From Geothrix sp. (GTDB lineage Bacteria; Acidobacteriota; Holophagae; Holophagales; Holophagaceae): 64,000 bases of DNA. Made by a program: the position numbers and the translations under genes. The stretch is taken from assembly GCF_020622065.1 (NCBI RefSeq), contig NZ_JAHRYQ010000001.1, positions 868,001 through 932,000 of the forward strand, in the 5' to 3' direction. Each line of letters starts with the position of its first letter. Position 1 is the stretch's first letter. Below, in pieces: positions 1 to 9,291 of this stretch. The notes below the pieces were generated by a model. It saw only the letters and a program-made list of their open reading frames with translations. It was not told the DNA's origin and did not search any database.

Positions 1-1064
1 TACTGCCTGGTGGCGCTTCGCGAGGCGTAGCTGGGCACACCGGCGGGTTCGGGCTCGCTCACCACTTCGCTGGGCAGGTGCAGCCGGACATTGGCGTCGG
101 TCAGCGTTGGGCCCGCGTGGCAGGTGGTGCATTTCCCTGGGCCCTCGAAGACCGCCTTGCCCCGCACCGCTGCGGTGGCATCGAAGCTTCCGGCCGGCGG
201 CCGCGGCGCGGCGAGGCTCAGCTGGTAGGCCTGGAGGGCCGGCAGCTTGGCGGACACCAGGTCGGTGGTGCCGTGCGTCACGCTCACGCCGGTGCGGGGC
301 TCGGAGAAGCTGCCCTGGCCGCCCATCTGGGTCACGGCCACATACCGGTTCCAGTAGGCGAGGTCGCTGCCGTCGCCGGTGGCGGTGACGCTGTGCACGC
401 CCAGCAGTCCGTAGGCGGGCGGGATCACCTGCGGCCCGTTCTGCCCGTCGAGGTTGAAGCGGGGATCGTACTTCCCCTTGCCCCAGGAGGCGTAGACGGC
501 CTTGGCGCCCGCGGGCACCGCGGGGGAAAGGGCGATGATGGCGCCCGGGTTGAGGTCGCGGTTGGCCCAGCCATCCAGGCGCCTGCCGATGCCCGGCGCG
601 AAGGAATCGTCCACGGTGGAGTGGCACAGCGCGCAGGTGATGCCGATCCGCGTGAGGGTGTCCTTTCCGTTGATGCTTTCCACGGTGCCCTTCACGCCCA
701 CGACGGCGTTGAGCTTCAACAGGGCCACCGTGGTGGCCGGGTCCGTCAGGCTGATGGTCCCGCTCTGGATCCCCTGCACCACCGCCGGGGGCAGCGCCTC
801 GGCATCCACCTTCAGGCCCACGGACAGCGCGGTCGTCGGATCCACGGCCGAGGCGATCACCTGGTGCATGCTTAGGGTGTCGGTCCAGAAGGCCTCGTCC
901 CCGAAGGTGTCGTCGCGGAAGATGGCCTTGCCCTGGGCGACCAGGGCCGGATCCAGGGGCGGTTCGCCCGGAAGGGCCCCCACGCGATGGTTGGAATAAC
1001 AACCGGCGGCGATGAGCAGGGCCGCGACCGGGAGGGCCAGGGCGTATCTCAGGGGTAGTTTCAT
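1..1064 (-). CDS. Di-heme cytochrome c lipoprotein (C-terminus cut by window edge)
   Basis: The - strand frame opens with ATG at 1064, seven bases after an AAGGAG ribosome site, and stays open to the window edge (about 354 codons visible). The N-terminus is a lipoprotein signal (MKLPLRYALALP, then LLIAAGC) with the lipidated Cys at residue 22. Two CxxCH heme-binding motifs are visible: CALCH from residue 144 and CTTCH from residue 312, so at least two c-type hemes. The roughly 170-residue spacing recalls di-heme peroxidase-type cytochromes, but I cannot assign it to that family. It is probably an outer-membrane or periplasmic electron-transfer or redox enzyme. It is transcribed divergently from the Cys-rich regulator at 1190, which suggests that regulator controls it. 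Confidence 0.85.
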   Translation of the reverse strand, partial: MKLPLRYALALPVAALLIAAGCYSNHRVGALPGEPPLDPALVAQGKAIFRDDTFGDEAFWTDTLSMHQVIASAVDPTTALSVGLKVDAEALPPAVVQGIQSGTISLTDPATTVALLKLNAVVGVKGTVESINGKDTLTRIGITCALCHSTVDDSFAPGIGRRLDGWANRDLNPGAIIALSPAVPAGAKAVYASWGKGKYDPRFNLDGQNGPQVIPPAYGLLGVHSVTATGDGSDLAYWNRYVAVTQMGGQGSFSEPRTGVSVTHGTTDLVSAKLPALQAYQLSLAAPRPPAGSFDATAAVRGKAVFEGPGKCTTCHAGPTLTDANVRLHLPSEVVSEPEPAGVPSYASRSATRQ

Positions 1065-1131
1065 GGTGGACTCCTTGGCCGGATGGGCACTTCTTCGGTT
1101 CACCACCTGAATCTAGGGATCCAATAAAAAC

Positions 1132-1158
1132 AAACAAGAATGTTTAAATTGTTTAAAC
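1132..1158. promoter_or_regulatory. Palindromic operator candidate between divergent genes
   Basis: In an AT-rich patch of the 125 bp divergent intergenic region lies a perfect palindrome, GTTTAAA-TTG-TTTAAAC (1142-1158). It overlaps a second one, AAACA-AGAA-TGTTT (1132-1145). The base composition differs sharply from the surrounding high-GC DNA. A site here could serve both the cytochrome gene and the regulator gene. That the regulator at 1190 binds it is inference. Confidence 0.45.
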
Positions 1159-1189
1159 TCTCCTCAGCCGATGCGCCTGGGAGGCGGCC

Positions 1190-1831
1190 GTGAAAAACCT
1201 GTCCGACAACCAGCGCAAGATCCTGGAGCACCTGCTCAGCCACCACGAGGGCGCCTCGCTCGATGAACTGGCGGCGCACCTGGCCCTCACGCGGACCGCG
1301 GTTCAGCAACATGTCCTGAGGTTGCTGGATTTCGGCTACCTGACCTACGCGGACACGAAAGGGTCGGTGGGCCGGCCGCGGCGACGCTACCTGATCTCGG
1401 ATGAGGGGATCGACACCTTCCCCAAGAAGTACTCCTGGCTGGCCAACGCCATCCTGGCCCAGCTGGCCTCGGACCTGGGGCCGGGCGGCGCGAGAGCCTT
1501 TATGAAGAACCTGGCCGGGGCTGTGGCGGCCTCGCTGGAAAGCCCGGTGAACCCCGCCGATCCGCCGGCGCAGCGGTTGAGGAAGGTCACCGCGCTCATG
1601 AATGACCTGGGCTACCGGGCCGTTCTGAAGCCCGGGGAGGCGCCCGGAGAGGCCGCCATCGAGGCCGTCAACTGCGTGTACCACTCCGTGGCCAAAGTGC
1701 ACCCGGAGCTCTGCCAGTTCGATGTGAGCCTGATCGAGCAGGCCTCCGGCATGAGCGTCCACCTGGAGACCTGCATCGCCAAGGGGGGCGCGGTATGCCG
1801 GTTCTGCGTCTCAAAGGAAGGCCGACGCTGA
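1190..1831 (+). CDS. SufR/DeoR-like transcriptional regulator with C-terminal cysteine cluster
   Basis: This 213-residue protein starts with GTG preceded by GGGAGG. Residues 5-70 form a winged helix-turn-helix (LDELAAHLALTRTAVQQHVL, then a GRPRRRY wing). The C-terminal half carries conserved cysteines C162, C175, C195, C203 and C206. This layout is typical of the SufR-type repressor family, in which the C-terminal cysteines bind an Fe-S cluster and the protein senses iron, redox or oxygen state. It is divergent from the cytochrome c lipoprotein, with a palindrome in between. No suf genes are visible nearby, so its target is more likely the neighbouring redox gene than Fe-S assembly. That last point is inference. 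Confidence 0.75.
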   Translation: MKNLSDNQRKILEHLLSHHEGASLDELAAHLALTRTAVQQHVLRLLDFGYLTYADTKGSVGRPRRRYLISDEGIDTFPKKYSWLANAILAQLASDLGPGGARAFMKNLAGAVAASLESPVNPADPPAQRLRKVTALMNDLGYRAVLKPGEAPGEAAIEAVNCVYHSVAKVHPELCQFDVSLIEQASGMSVHLETCIAKGGAVCRFCVSKEGRR

Positions 1832-1886
1832 GGTCGGACGCTGTCGGCTGCCGCGCCCGCTAGAATCCAGCATCCGGGAGGCTGGC

Positions 1887-2951
1887 ATGAGGGTTGGGGT
1901 GGGGATGCTGGTGTTGGCGGCGGCGGTATCGATGTTCGCGCAGGAGGCGGATCTTGCGCTGACGGACGCGGCCGCGGACCGTTTCGCGGCCCTGGCGCTG
2001 AAGTGCGCGCGGCAGGAATACCCGAACAAGCTGGATCATGTGATGAACGATGCCGGGGAGGTGAAGGCCCCGAAGGCGCTGCACCCGGCCTTCTACGGCT
2101 GCTTCGACTGGCACTCCTCGGTCCACGGCCACTGGATGCTGGTGCGGCTGCTGCGGACGCATCCGGAGATGGCAAAGGCCGCTGAGATCCGCGCGGTGCT
2201 CGATGAGAATCTCGCCCCGGGCCCCCTGGCCGCGGAGGTGGCCTATTTCGACCAGCCCGGCCGCCGGAGTTTCGAGCGGACCTACGGCTGGGCCTGGCTG
2301 CTCAAGCTGGCGGCGGAACTGAAGACCTGGGACACGCCCGAGGCCCGGCGCTGGTCGGCGGCCCTGCAGCCGCTGGCGGATCGCGTGGCGGGGGCCTTCC
2401 TGGACTTCCTGCCGAAGCAGACCTATCCCATCCGCACGGGCGTCCATCCCAACTCGGCTTTCAGCCTGGATCTGGCCCTGGACTACGCGCGCGCGGCGAA
2501 GGATACCCGGCTGGAGGCCGTGGTCCTCGAGCGGGCGCAGAGCTGGTTTGGCCGTGACCGCCGCGGGCCCCTGGCCTGGGAACCGGGGGGCGAGGACTTC
2601 CTGTCGCCCTGCCTGGAGGAAGCCGCCCTCATGGCGAAAGTCCTGCCCCGGGGCCGGTTCATCTCATGGCTCGGGGGCTTCCTGCCGGGGTTGCCCGGAA
2701 CCCTCGGTCCGGCCCGGGTCTCGGATCGCACCGATCCCAAGATCGTTCATCTGGACGGCCTGAATCTGAGCCGCGCGCGGGCGCTGTACGACCTCGCCCG
2801 GACCTTCGGGCCGAAGGACCCCCGGCGGACGGCCCTGGTGCGCTCCGCCGATCGGCACGCCCGGGCTTCGCTGCCCCACCTGGCCTCCGGCAGCTACGAG
2901 GGCGAGCACTGGCTCGCGACTTTTGCCGTGCGGATGCTCGAGGCGCGCTGA
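1887..2951 (+). CDS. DUF2891 family secreted protein
   Basis: This 354-residue protein starts at an ATG after GGGAGG. It has an N-terminal signal peptide (MRVGVGMLVLAAAVSMFAQ). The motif HPAFYGCFDWHSSVHGHW near residue 67 is characteristic of the DUF2891 family, and the length matches full-length members. The family has no established biochemical role. Its helical, all-alpha look and conserved His/Trp/Asp residues suggest an alpha/alpha-barrel-like enzyme, but that is inference. Its 3' end faces the hemerythrin-GGDEF gene on the other strand. It forms no obvious operon with its neighbours. Confidence 0.8.
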   Translation: MRVGVGMLVLAAAVSMFAQEADLALTDAAADRFAALALKCARQEYPNKLDHVMNDAGEVKAPKALHPAFYGCFDWHSSVHGHWMLVRLLRTHPEMAKAAEIRAVLDENLAPGPLAAEVAYFDQPGRRSFERTYGWAWLLKLAAELKTWDTPEARRWSAALQPLADRVAGAFLDFLPKQTYPIRTGVHPNSAFSLDLALDYARAAKDTRLEAVVLERAQSWFGRDRRGPLAWEPGGEDFLSPCLEEAALMAKVLPRGRFISWLGGFLPGLPGTLGPARVSDRTDPKIVHLDGLNLSRARALYDLARTFGPKDPRRTALVRSADRHARASLPHLASGSYEGEHWLATFAVRMLEAR

Positions 2952-2970
2952 GATCCTGGTCGAATCCCGC

Positions 2971-4125
2971 TCAGGCCCGGGACTCCTGTCCCAGGCTCGC
3001 ATTCAAGTGGGTGAAGTAGTGGCGGTCTTCTGTGAGCAGGTGCCCCTTCACGAGGTCCGTGGCGAGGTAGGTGACCAGGCGGCCGAAATCGATCCGGCCC
3101 GCCTTCAGCTCGGCCTGCAGGCGGTGGGCGGAAGCGAGGAGCCGGGCGTGCTCGGCGTGGTGCTCCGGCAGGTCGGGATAGGCGGCCTTCCGGAGGAGGG
3201 CCTCCTCGTCGCGGAAGTGCTTCTCGGCGTGGTGGAGCAGGGTATCGAGGTGCGACTCCACCACGGCCGGAGGTTGGCCCTCCAGCAGGGCGGAGAGGAG
3301 GGCGTTCGAGAGGTCGAACAGCAGGATGTGCTGCTCGTCGATGAGGCGGTGGCCGCTGCCGTAGGCCTCTTCCCAGACCAGCTCGAGCAGGTTCGGGCCC
3401 CGCTGGTTGCCGGAAGGGCCCTCATTCCGGCTGGCCATGACCCGATTGCGTCCCTCGGTCTTGGCCCGGTAGAGCGCCTGATCGGCGCGGGCCACCCAGG
3501 CCTCCGGTGATTCGCCGTCCAGATACTCCGCCACGCCGGCGCTGAGGGTCATGGGGGCGGCGTTGGGGAAGGGCGCGGCCTCCAGGGCGGACCGCAGGCG
3601 CTCGGCGAGGCTGATGGCCCCCTCGAGGGTGGTGGCGGGAGCCAGGACCAGGAATTCCTCTCCACCCCAGCGGATCAGGGCATCCGAGGTGCGGAGCACG
3701 GGCCGGAAGGCGGCCGCGGCGCCGGCCAGCACCGTGTCGCCCACTGGATGGCCGTAGGCATCATTGATCCGCTTGAAGTGGTCGAGATCGAGCATGATGA
3801 GCGAGAGCGGGGCGCGCCGGCGGCGCGCCAGGCCCATTTCGGAGGCGACGGCCTCATCGAACCGGCGCCGGTTCCAGGCACCGGTCAGCCGATCGAAGCT
3901 GGCGGTCTCCTCCATGCGGCTGAGGTCCTCGCGGAGCCGGTCGATTTCGAGGGACAGGTCCGCGGCCAGATGGCCCAGGGCACGGCTCCGGGCAGCCGCG
4001 CGCCACCAGCCCAGGAAGGCGATGGCGGCGATCCCCGCGGAGAGGATCGGCAAGGCGAGAACCCCCGGGGTGATCAAGGCGTGACTCCAGTAGTCCCCAG
4101 AATCGACCGGCTGGGGATTGAACAT
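2971..4125 (-). CDS. Diguanylate cyclase (GGDEF) with C-terminal bacteriohemerythrin domain
   Basis: This 384-residue protein is read from ATG 4125, chosen because it lies just 13 bases after the tadA stop; an upstream in-frame start would run through tadA. One membrane segment (about residues 17-41) precedes a GGDEF domain. The active-site motif is GGEEF at 154-158, with an RTSD inhibitory site exactly five residues before it, so c-di-GMP product inhibition is expected. The last 130 residues are a hemerythrin with the diiron ligands HRLIDEQH, HAEKHFRDEE, HHAEH and GHLLTED. The probable role is membrane-bound c-di-GMP synthesis controlled by O2 (or NO) binding at the diiron site. Fusions of these two domains are known in bacteria. 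It is probably co-transcribed with tadA. Confidence 0.9.
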   Translation of the reverse strand: MFNPQPVDSGDYWSHALITPGVLALPILSAGIAAIAFLGWWRAAARSRALGHLAADLSLEIDRLREDLSRMEETASFDRLTGAWNRRRFDEAVASEMGLARRRRAPLSLIMLDLDHFKRINDAYGHPVGDTVLAGAAAAFRPVLRTSDALIRWGGEEFLVLAPATTLEGAISLAERLRSALEAAPFPNAAPMTLSAGVAEYLDGESPEAWVARADQALYRAKTEGRNRVMASRNEGPSGNQRGPNLLELVWEEAYGSGHRLIDEQHILLFDLSNALLSALLEGQPPAVVESHLDTLLHHAEKHFRDEEALLRKAAYPDLPEHHAEHARLLASAHRLQAELKAGRIDFGRLVTYLATDLVKGHLLTEDRHYFTHLNASLGQESRA

Positions 4126-4138
4126 GAAAATAGCCACA

Positions 4139-4597
4139 TCAGCCGCGGCGCCGCCGGAAAAAGGCCTGGAGCTGCTCGCGGCACTCGGGCTCCAGCAGTC
4201 CACCCTCGAAGGCGAAGCGGTGGTTCAGGGCGGCGCCGTCGAGCGTGTCCAGCCAGCGGCTGACGCCCACCTTGGGATCGGAAGCACCGAACACCACCCG
4301 TCCCACGCGTGCATGGATCAGGGCTCCGAAGCACATGAGACAGGGCTCCAGCGTCACATAGAGCGTGGCGCCCGTGAGGCGGTAGTTCTTCGCCCAGGAA
4401 CCGGCGCTGCGCAGGGCCTGGATCTCGGCGTGGGCCGTGGGGTCGTTCAGCTTCACGGGGTGGTTGTGGCCCCGACCGAGCAGGGCCCCCTCGGAGACGA
4501 GCACGGCCCCCACGGGCACCTCGTCCAGGCGATCCGCCTTCTCGGCCTCCTCGAGGGCGAGCTTCATGAAATAGATGTCGTCGCCGCTCCACATCAT
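4139..4597 (-). CDS. tadA: tRNA-specific adenosine deaminase
   Basis: This is a 152-residue cytidine/deoxycytidylate-deaminase fold protein. The zinc and catalytic residues are in HAE (H56, E58) and PCLMC (C86, C89), with the TadA-typical NDPTAHAEI and VTLEPCLMCFGALIHARV segments. TadA converts A34 to inosine in the anticodon of tRNA-Arg(ACG) in the cytoplasm. Length and motifs match the family. It lies upstream of the hemerythrin-GGDEF gene on the same strand, separated by 13 bases, and diverges from the short ORF and carA. Confidence 0.93.
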   Translation of the reverse strand: MMWSGDDIYFMKLALEEAEKADRLDEVPVGAVLVSEGALLGRGHNHPVKLNDPTAHAEIQALRSAGSWAKNYRLTGATLYVTLEPCLMCFGALIHARVGRVVFGASDPKVGVSRWLDTLDGAALNHRFAFEGGLLEPECREQLQAFFRRRRG

Positions 4598-4647
4598 TCA
4601 AGTGTCGCCCGAAACAGCGGTCCGTACATCAGGAACAAAGGAGCAGT

Positions 4648-4713
4648 ATGGCCGATATTCCCTTGAACAAAAAGGCTGATCCTCGGATTCCCAGGTCGTT
4701 ACACTCACTTTGA
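4648..4713 (+). CDS. Small ORF (21 aa) with strong ribosome site, before a terminator
   Basis: ATG at 4648 sits seven bases after AAAGGAG and opens a 21-codon frame (MADIPLNKKADP, then RIPRSLHSL) ending at TGA 4711-4713. A short tetraloop hairpin and a Rho-independent terminator follow directly. It lies alone in the 296 bp gap between tadA and carA. It could be a real small protein, the mRNA of a small regulatory transcript, or a leader whose terminator controls read-through into carA. No arginine, pyrimidine or other regulatory codon run is evident. I do not recognise the peptide. Confidence 0.4.
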   Translation: MADIPLNKKADPRIPRSLHSL

Positions 4714-4773
4714 TCCCGAAGGATCGAGTCATTTCTCACCGCCCCGCGATGGCTTGGCCTTCGCGGGGTTTTT
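4712..4773 (+). terminator. Tetraloop hairpin plus Rho-independent terminator upstream of carA
   Basis: GATCC-CGAA-GGATC forms a tight hairpin at 4712-4725. It is followed by CCCCGCGA (4742-4749), an 11-base loop and TCGCGGGG (4761-4768) leading into five T residues. The second structure is a classic intrinsic terminator on the + strand. Because nothing but a 21-codon ORF precedes it, it either ends a small transcript or acts as an attenuator for carA, about 120 bases downstream. Confidence 0.7.
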
Positions 4774-4893
4774 GCAGGGTTCTTGGCATGGTCCGGGGGG
4801 ACCGCCTGCTCACGCCGCCCGCAAAGTCCCCCGGAGCCCCCACCTCGCCGTCAGGCCATGCCTGGCGCCTCGGTCTGACAACGAAGGAGGCAC

Positions 4894-5973
4894 ATGCGCG
4901 CGCACCTGATCCTGAAGGACGGAACCATCTTCCGGGGGCGGGCGCCGTTGGGCTTCGGGGGGGGCGGCGAGGCGGTGTTCACCACCGCCATGGCGGGCTA
5001 CCAGGAGATCCTCACCGATCCCAGTTTCGCGGGGCAGATGGTCTGCATGACCTTCCCCGAGCAGGGCATCTACGGCATCCACGCCGACCTCAACGAGGGC
5101 ACCCGGCCCTGGGCCACGGGCCTGCTCTGCCGGCGGCTCACCTTCGCGCCGGACCATCACCGCAGCGAAGGCGACCTGGCGGGCTGGCTCAAGCGCCACC
5201 ACATCCCCGTGATGACCGATCTCGACACCCGGGCGCTCACCCAGCACCTGCGCGACCAGGGTTCCCAACCCTCCCTCATCTGGACCGAGCTGGACGGCAG
5301 CGTCGAGGCGGGCGTGGCCAAGGCCAAGGCCCTGCCGGACATGACGGGGCAGGCCCTCTGCGCCGAGGTGAGCTGCCCGGACCGCTACGAGCTGAACCCC
5401 GGCGGTGCCTTCCGCGTGGCGGTGCTGGATGGCGGCATCAAGCTGAGCATCCTGAGGCAGCTGGAGGCCGTCGGCCTGCATCTCGAAGTCTTCCCCTGGG
5501 ACGCGCCGGCCACGGAACTCGCCGACAGGCGCTTCCACGGTCTGTTCCTGAGCAACGGCCCCGGTGACCCCGCCGCGCTGCCCGGCATGCAGAAGGAGGT
5601 GGAGGCCTGCATCGGCCAGCTGCCCATCTTCGGCATCTGCCTGGGCCACCAGCTGCTGGGCCAGGCCTTCGGAGGGCGGACCTTCAAGCTCAAGTTCGGC
5701 CACCGCGGCGCCAACCAGCCCGTGCACGACCTCATGACCGGCCGCATCGAGATCACGGCCCAGAACCACGGCTTCGCCGTGGACGAGGCCAGCCTGCCCC
5801 GGGAGATCGAGGTCACGCACAAACACCTCAGCGACGGCACCGTCGAGGGCCTGAGGCACACCCAGCTCCCGATCTTCTCGCTCCAGCACCACCCGGAAGC
5901 CTCGCCCGGTCCCCACGACGCGCATCCCGCGTTCCGGCGCTTTGTCGAGCTGATGGAAAAGAATCCAAGATGA
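4894..5973 (+). CDS. carA: Carbamoyl phosphate synthase small (glutaminase) subunit
   Basis: This 359-residue protein starts at ATG after GAAGGAGG. The N-terminal CPSase small-chain domain (FTTAMAGYQEILTDPSFAGQ) is followed by a class I glutamine amidotransferase domain with nucleophile Cys249 in GICLGHQ and the His/Glu of HHPE (332-335). It hydrolyses glutamine and channels ammonia to CarB for carbamoyl phosphate used in pyrimidine and arginine synthesis. The usual DFG of the amidotransferase entry is DGG here (VAVLDGGIKLSILR), a small deviation. carB follows after a 99 bp gap filled by an inverted-repeat element. Confidence 0.96.
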   Translation: MRAHLILKDGTIFRGRAPLGFGGGGEAVFTTAMAGYQEILTDPSFAGQMVCMTFPEQGIYGIHADLNEGTRPWATGLLCRRLTFAPDHHRSEGDLAGWLKRHHIPVMTDLDTRALTQHLRDQGSQPSLIWTELDGSVEAGVAKAKALPDMTGQALCAEVSCPDRYELNPGGAFRVAVLDGGIKLSILRQLEAVGLHLEVFPWDAPATELADRRFHGLFLSNGPGDPAALPGMQKEVEACIGQLPIFGICLGHQLLGQAFGGRTFKLKFGHRGANQPVHDLMTGRIEITAQNHGFAVDEASLPREIEVTHKHLSDGTVEGLRHTQLPIFSLQHHPEASPGPHDAHPAFRRFVELMEKNPR

Positions 5974-5975
5974 TC

Positions 5976-6054
5976 AACCGCAGAGGACCCAGAGGGCACG
6001 GAGAAAGCAGGTGTCCTCGGCTTTTCCTCTGCGCCCTCTGCGATCTCTGCGGTC
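5976..6054. repeat. Imperfect inverted-repeat element between carA and carB
   Basis: The left arm begins AACCGCAGAGG and the right arm ends CTCTGCGGT, with further pairing of CAGAGGGCA with TGCGCCCTCTG, giving a long interrupted hairpin of about 78 bp. A related element with the same AACCGCAGAGG start lies at 26096-26157. It sits between two genes that should be co-transcribed, so it would be in the message and could affect stability or relative expression. It resembles REP-like palindromic elements; no protein is encoded. Confidence 0.7.
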
Positions 6055-6072
6055 AAACAAAGAGGATGGGTG

Positions 6073-9000
6073 ATGCCTAAGCGAACGGATCTGAAAAGTG
6101 TGCTGGTGCTCGGATCGGGGCCGATCCAGATCGGGCAGGCCTGCGAGTTCGACTACTCGGGGACGCAGGCGCTGAAGGCCCTGCGGGAAGAGGGCATCCG
6201 CACGATCCTGCTCAATTCCAACCCGGCCTCGATCATGACGGACCCGGGCCGGGCGGACGCCACCTACATCGAGCCCCTCACGCTGACGGTCCTCGAGAAG
6301 GTCATCGAGGCGGAGAAGCCCGACGCCATCCTCCCCACGGTGGGCGGCCAGACGGCCCTGAACCTCGCGATGGAGGCCCACGAGAGCGGTCTGCTTGAGC
6401 GGACGGGCGTGACGCTCATTGGCGCCCAGCCCGAGGCCATCAAGCGCGGCGAGGACCGCCAGCTCTTCAAGGCCCTCATGGATGACCTGGGGCTGGAGAC
6501 CTGCCGTGGCGGCTTCGCCCACAACATGGCCGAGGCCCGCGACCTCCTCAAGCTCACGGGCTTTCCCGCCATTCTCCGCCCCAGCTTCACCCTGGGCGGC
6601 AGCGGCGGCGGCATCGCCTACAATGTGGACGAGTTCGAGACCATCGTGGCCCGGGGCCTGGATCTGAGCCCCACCAAGCAGGTGCTCATCGAGGAGAGCA
6701 TCCTGGGCTGGAAGGAGTTCGAGCTGGAGGTGGTGCGCGACCTTGACGACAATGTCGAGGTGATCTGCTCCATCGAGAACCTGGATCCCATGGGCATCCA
6801 TACAGGGGACAGCATCACGGTGGCCCCGGCTCTGACGCTCACGGATCCCGAGTACCAGCGCATGCGCGACGCGGCGCTGGCCGTCATCCGCGCCGTGGGC
6901 GTGGAGACCGGCGGGTCCAACATCCAGTTCGCCCTGGAGCCCGAGACCAGCCGCATCATCGTCATCGAGATGAACCCGCGCGTGAGCCGCAGCTCCGCGC
7001 TGGCCTCCAAGGCCACGGGGTTCCCCATCGCCTGGGTGGCCACGAAGCTGGCCCTGGGCTACCGGCTGTGGGAGCTGCCCAACGCCATCACCCGCATGAC
7101 CAAAGCGGCCTTCGAGCCCGTGCTGGACTATGTGGTGGTGAAGATTCCGCGCTTCACCTTCGAGAAGTTCCCCCAGGCCGACAAGGTGCTGGGCACCCAG
7201 ATGAAGAGCGTGGGTGAAGTCATGGCCCTGGGCCGCAGCTTCCAGGAAGCCCTGCAGAAGGCCATCCGCTCGCTCGAGGAGGGCCACCGCGGGATCTCGG
7301 GCGCCCTGGAGGGCAAGCTGGACCTGGGCCGTCTCAAGGAGCACCTGCTGATCCCCGGGCCCCAGCGCATCTTCTGGGTCTACCACGCGCTGAAGGCCGG
7401 GCACAGCGTGGAAGAGCTGCACCGCCTCACGAAGATCACGCCCTGGTTCCTCCGCGAGATCGAGGAGATCGTGGTGCTGGAGGGCCGCCTGCGCAGCTTC
7501 CCCGTGGACCGGCTGCCCGTGGAGCTGCTGGAGAAGGCCAAGCGCGCGGGATTCGCCGACGACCAGATCTCGGTGTTCTGCTCGGGAACCGAGGCCGAGG
7601 TGGCTGCGCGGCGGGAGGCCCTGGGGCTTCGCCCCGCCTACAAGCGGGTGGACACCTGCGCCGGCGAGTTCCGGGCCGAAACGCCCTACCTGTACGGCAC
7701 CTGGGAGGATTTCAGCGAAGCGGAACCCACGGACCGGCCCAAGGCCATCGTGCTGGGCAGCGGCCCCAACCGCATCGGCCAGGGCGTGGAGTTCGACTGC
7801 TGCTGCGTGCAGGCCGTGGAGGCCATCCGGGCCAGCGGTGTGGAGGCCATCCTCATCAACTGCAATCCCGAGACTGTCAGCACGGACTTCGACACCAGCG
7901 ACCGCCTCTACTTCGAGCCCCTCACCTACGAGCATGTGAAGGCCGTGGTGGACCGCGAAGCCGCGGGGGGCCACCTTCTGGGTGTCTTCGCCCAGTTCGG
8001 CGGCCAGACGCCGCTGAAGCTGGCCTCGCCCCTGCATGCCGCGGGCGTGAAGCTGCTGGGCACGCCGCTGAGCGCCATCCTCGACGCGGAGGACCGCGAG
8101 CGCTTCGGCCAGGCCCTCAAGCGCCTGAACATCCCCGCGCCCGCCTGGGGCATGGCCACCAGCTTCGAGCAGGCCAAGGAGATCGCCCACCGCCTCGCCT
8201 ATCCGGTGATGGTGCGGCCCAGCTTCGTGCTGGGGGGCCGGGCCATGGCCGTGGTCTTCGACGACGCGGGTCTGGAAAAATACATGCGGGAGGCCGTGGC
8301 CGTGAGCAACGACCAGCCCGTGCTGCTGGACCGCTTCCTGGACGGCGCGCAGGAACTGGACATCGATGTGGTCTGCGACGGCGAGCAGGTGGTCATCGCG
8401 GGCCTGCTGGCCCACATCGAGGAGGCGGGCATCCACAGCGGCGACAGCTACGCCGTGATCCCCGCCCTGGGCGTGCCCGGGGACATCCTGGAGACCGTCA
8501 AGGGCTACGCCCGCAAGCTGGCCCTGGACCTGGGCGTGCGTGGCCTCATGAACCTGCAGTTCGCCGTGAAGGACGGCATCGCCTATTGCCTGGAGGCCAA
8601 CCCCCGGGCCAGCCGCACGGTACCCTTCGTGAGCAAGGCCACGGGCATGGACTGGGCCGGCGTGGCCGCGCGCATCGGCCTGGGGCAGAGCCTGAAGGCC
8701 CAGGGCGTCACGGACGGCGTGCCCCGGGCGGTCTCGGTGAAGGGCGTGGTCTTCCCCTTCGCCAAGTTCCCCGGCGTGGATCCGGTGCTGGGCCCCGAGA
8801 TGAAGAGCACCGGCGAGGTCATGGGCATCGGCGAGACCTTCGGCGAGGCCTATGCCAAGGCTTTGCTGGCGGCTGGGATTCCGCTGCCCCTGTCGGGCAC
8901 GGTGTTCCTCACGGTGAACGATGCCGACAAGGCGCGGCTGCCGGAGCTGGCCCAGAAGCTCGTGGCCCTGGGCTTCGGCCTCTGCGCCACGGAAGGCACG

Positions 9001-9291
9001 GCCCGCACGCTGGAATCCGTGGGCCTCAAGGTGCGCCGCATCTTCAAGGTGAACGAAGGCCGCCCCAACGCCGTGGATCTGCTGAAGAACGGCGAGGTGC
9101 AGTGGGTCATCAACACGCCCCTGGGCCGCGACGCGTTCTTCGACGAAGGCGCCATCCGCAAGGAGGCCCTGCGCCTGAAGATCCCCTGCCTCACCAACCT
9201 CAGCGCCGCCCTCGCCGCCTGCGAAGCCGTGGAGACCCTGCGCGGCGAAATGAAGGTGCGGGCCATCCAGAATCTGGCCCCGGGGGCGTGA
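6073..9291 (+). CDS. carB: Carbamoyl phosphate synthase large subunit
   Basis: This protein of about 1072 residues matches full-length CarB. ATG 6073 is preferred over the in-frame GTG at 6070 because of its spacing to AGAGG. It has two homologous halves, each beginning with a phosphate/ATP-grasp motif ([18 protein letters not shown] and [18 protein letters not shown]). The C-terminal MGS-like allosteric domain is about residues 935-1072. It makes carbamoyl phosphate from bicarbonate, ammonia from CarA and two ATP. It is probably transcribed with carA through the intervening hairpin element, and is followed directly by another inverted-repeat element. Confidence 0.96.
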   Translation: MPKRTDLKSVLVLGSGPIQIGQACEFDYSGTQALKALREEGIRTILLNSNPASIMTDPGRADATYIEPLTLTVLEKVIEAEKPDAILPTVGGQTALNLAMEAHESGLLERTGVTLIGAQPEAIKRGEDRQLFKALMDDLGLETCRGGFAHNMAEARDLLKLTGFPAILRPSFTLGGSGGGIAYNVDEFETIVARGLDLSPTKQVLIEESILGWKEFELEVVRDLDDNVEVICSIENLDPMGIHTGDSITVAPALTLTDPEYQRMRDAALAVIRAVGVETGGSNIQFALEPETSRIIVIEMNPRVSRSSALASKATGFPIAWVATKLALGYRLWELPNAITRMTKAAFEPVLDYVVVKIPRFTFEKFPQADKVLGTQMKSVGEVMALGRSFQEALQKAIRSLEEGHRGISGALEGKLDLGRLKEHLLIPGPQRIFWVYHALKAGHSVEELHRLTKITPWFLREIEEIVVLEGRLRSFPVDRLPVELLEKAKRAGFADDQISVFCSGTEAEVAARREALGLRPAYKRVDTCAGEFRAETPYLYGTWEDFSEAEPTDRPKAIVLGSGPNRIGQGVEFDCCCVQAVEAIRASGVEAILINCNPETVSTDFDTSDRLYFEPLTYEHVKAVVDREAAGGHLLGVFAQFGGQTPLKLASPLHAAGVKLLGTPLSAILDAEDRERFGQALKRLNIPAPAWGMATSFEQAKEIAHRLAYPVMVRPSFVLGGRAMAVVFDDAGLEKYMREAVAVSNDQPVLLDRFLDGAQELDIDVVCDGEQVVIAGLLAHIEEAGIHSGDSYAVIPALGVPGDILETVKGYARKLALDLGVRGLMNLQFAVKDGIAYCLEANPRASRTVPFVSKATGMDWAGVAARIGLGQSLKAQGVTDGVPRAVSVKGVVFPFAKFPGVDPVLGPEMKSTGEVMGIGETFGEAYAKALLAAGIPLPLSGTVFLTVNDADKARLPELAQKLVALGFGLCATEGTARTLESVGLKVRRIFKVNEGRPNAVDLLKNGEVQWVINTPLGRDAFFDEGAIRKEALRLKIPCLTNLSAALAACEAVETLRGEMKVRAIQNLAPGA

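Noticed and set aside
1190-1831. Calling the Cys-rich regulator SufR itself
   Set aside because: No sufBCD genes are nearby and the cysteine spacing is not identical to SufR; only family-level similarity is supported.
5974-8436. Very long open frame on the - strand opposite carB (and similar ones opposite 23672-25900, 26759-31000, 33939-36881 and 48514-51516)
   Set aside because: These are antisense shadows produced by strong GC bias. The translations are rich in His, Gly, Ala and Arg without any domain, while the opposite strand encodes recognised proteins over the same span.
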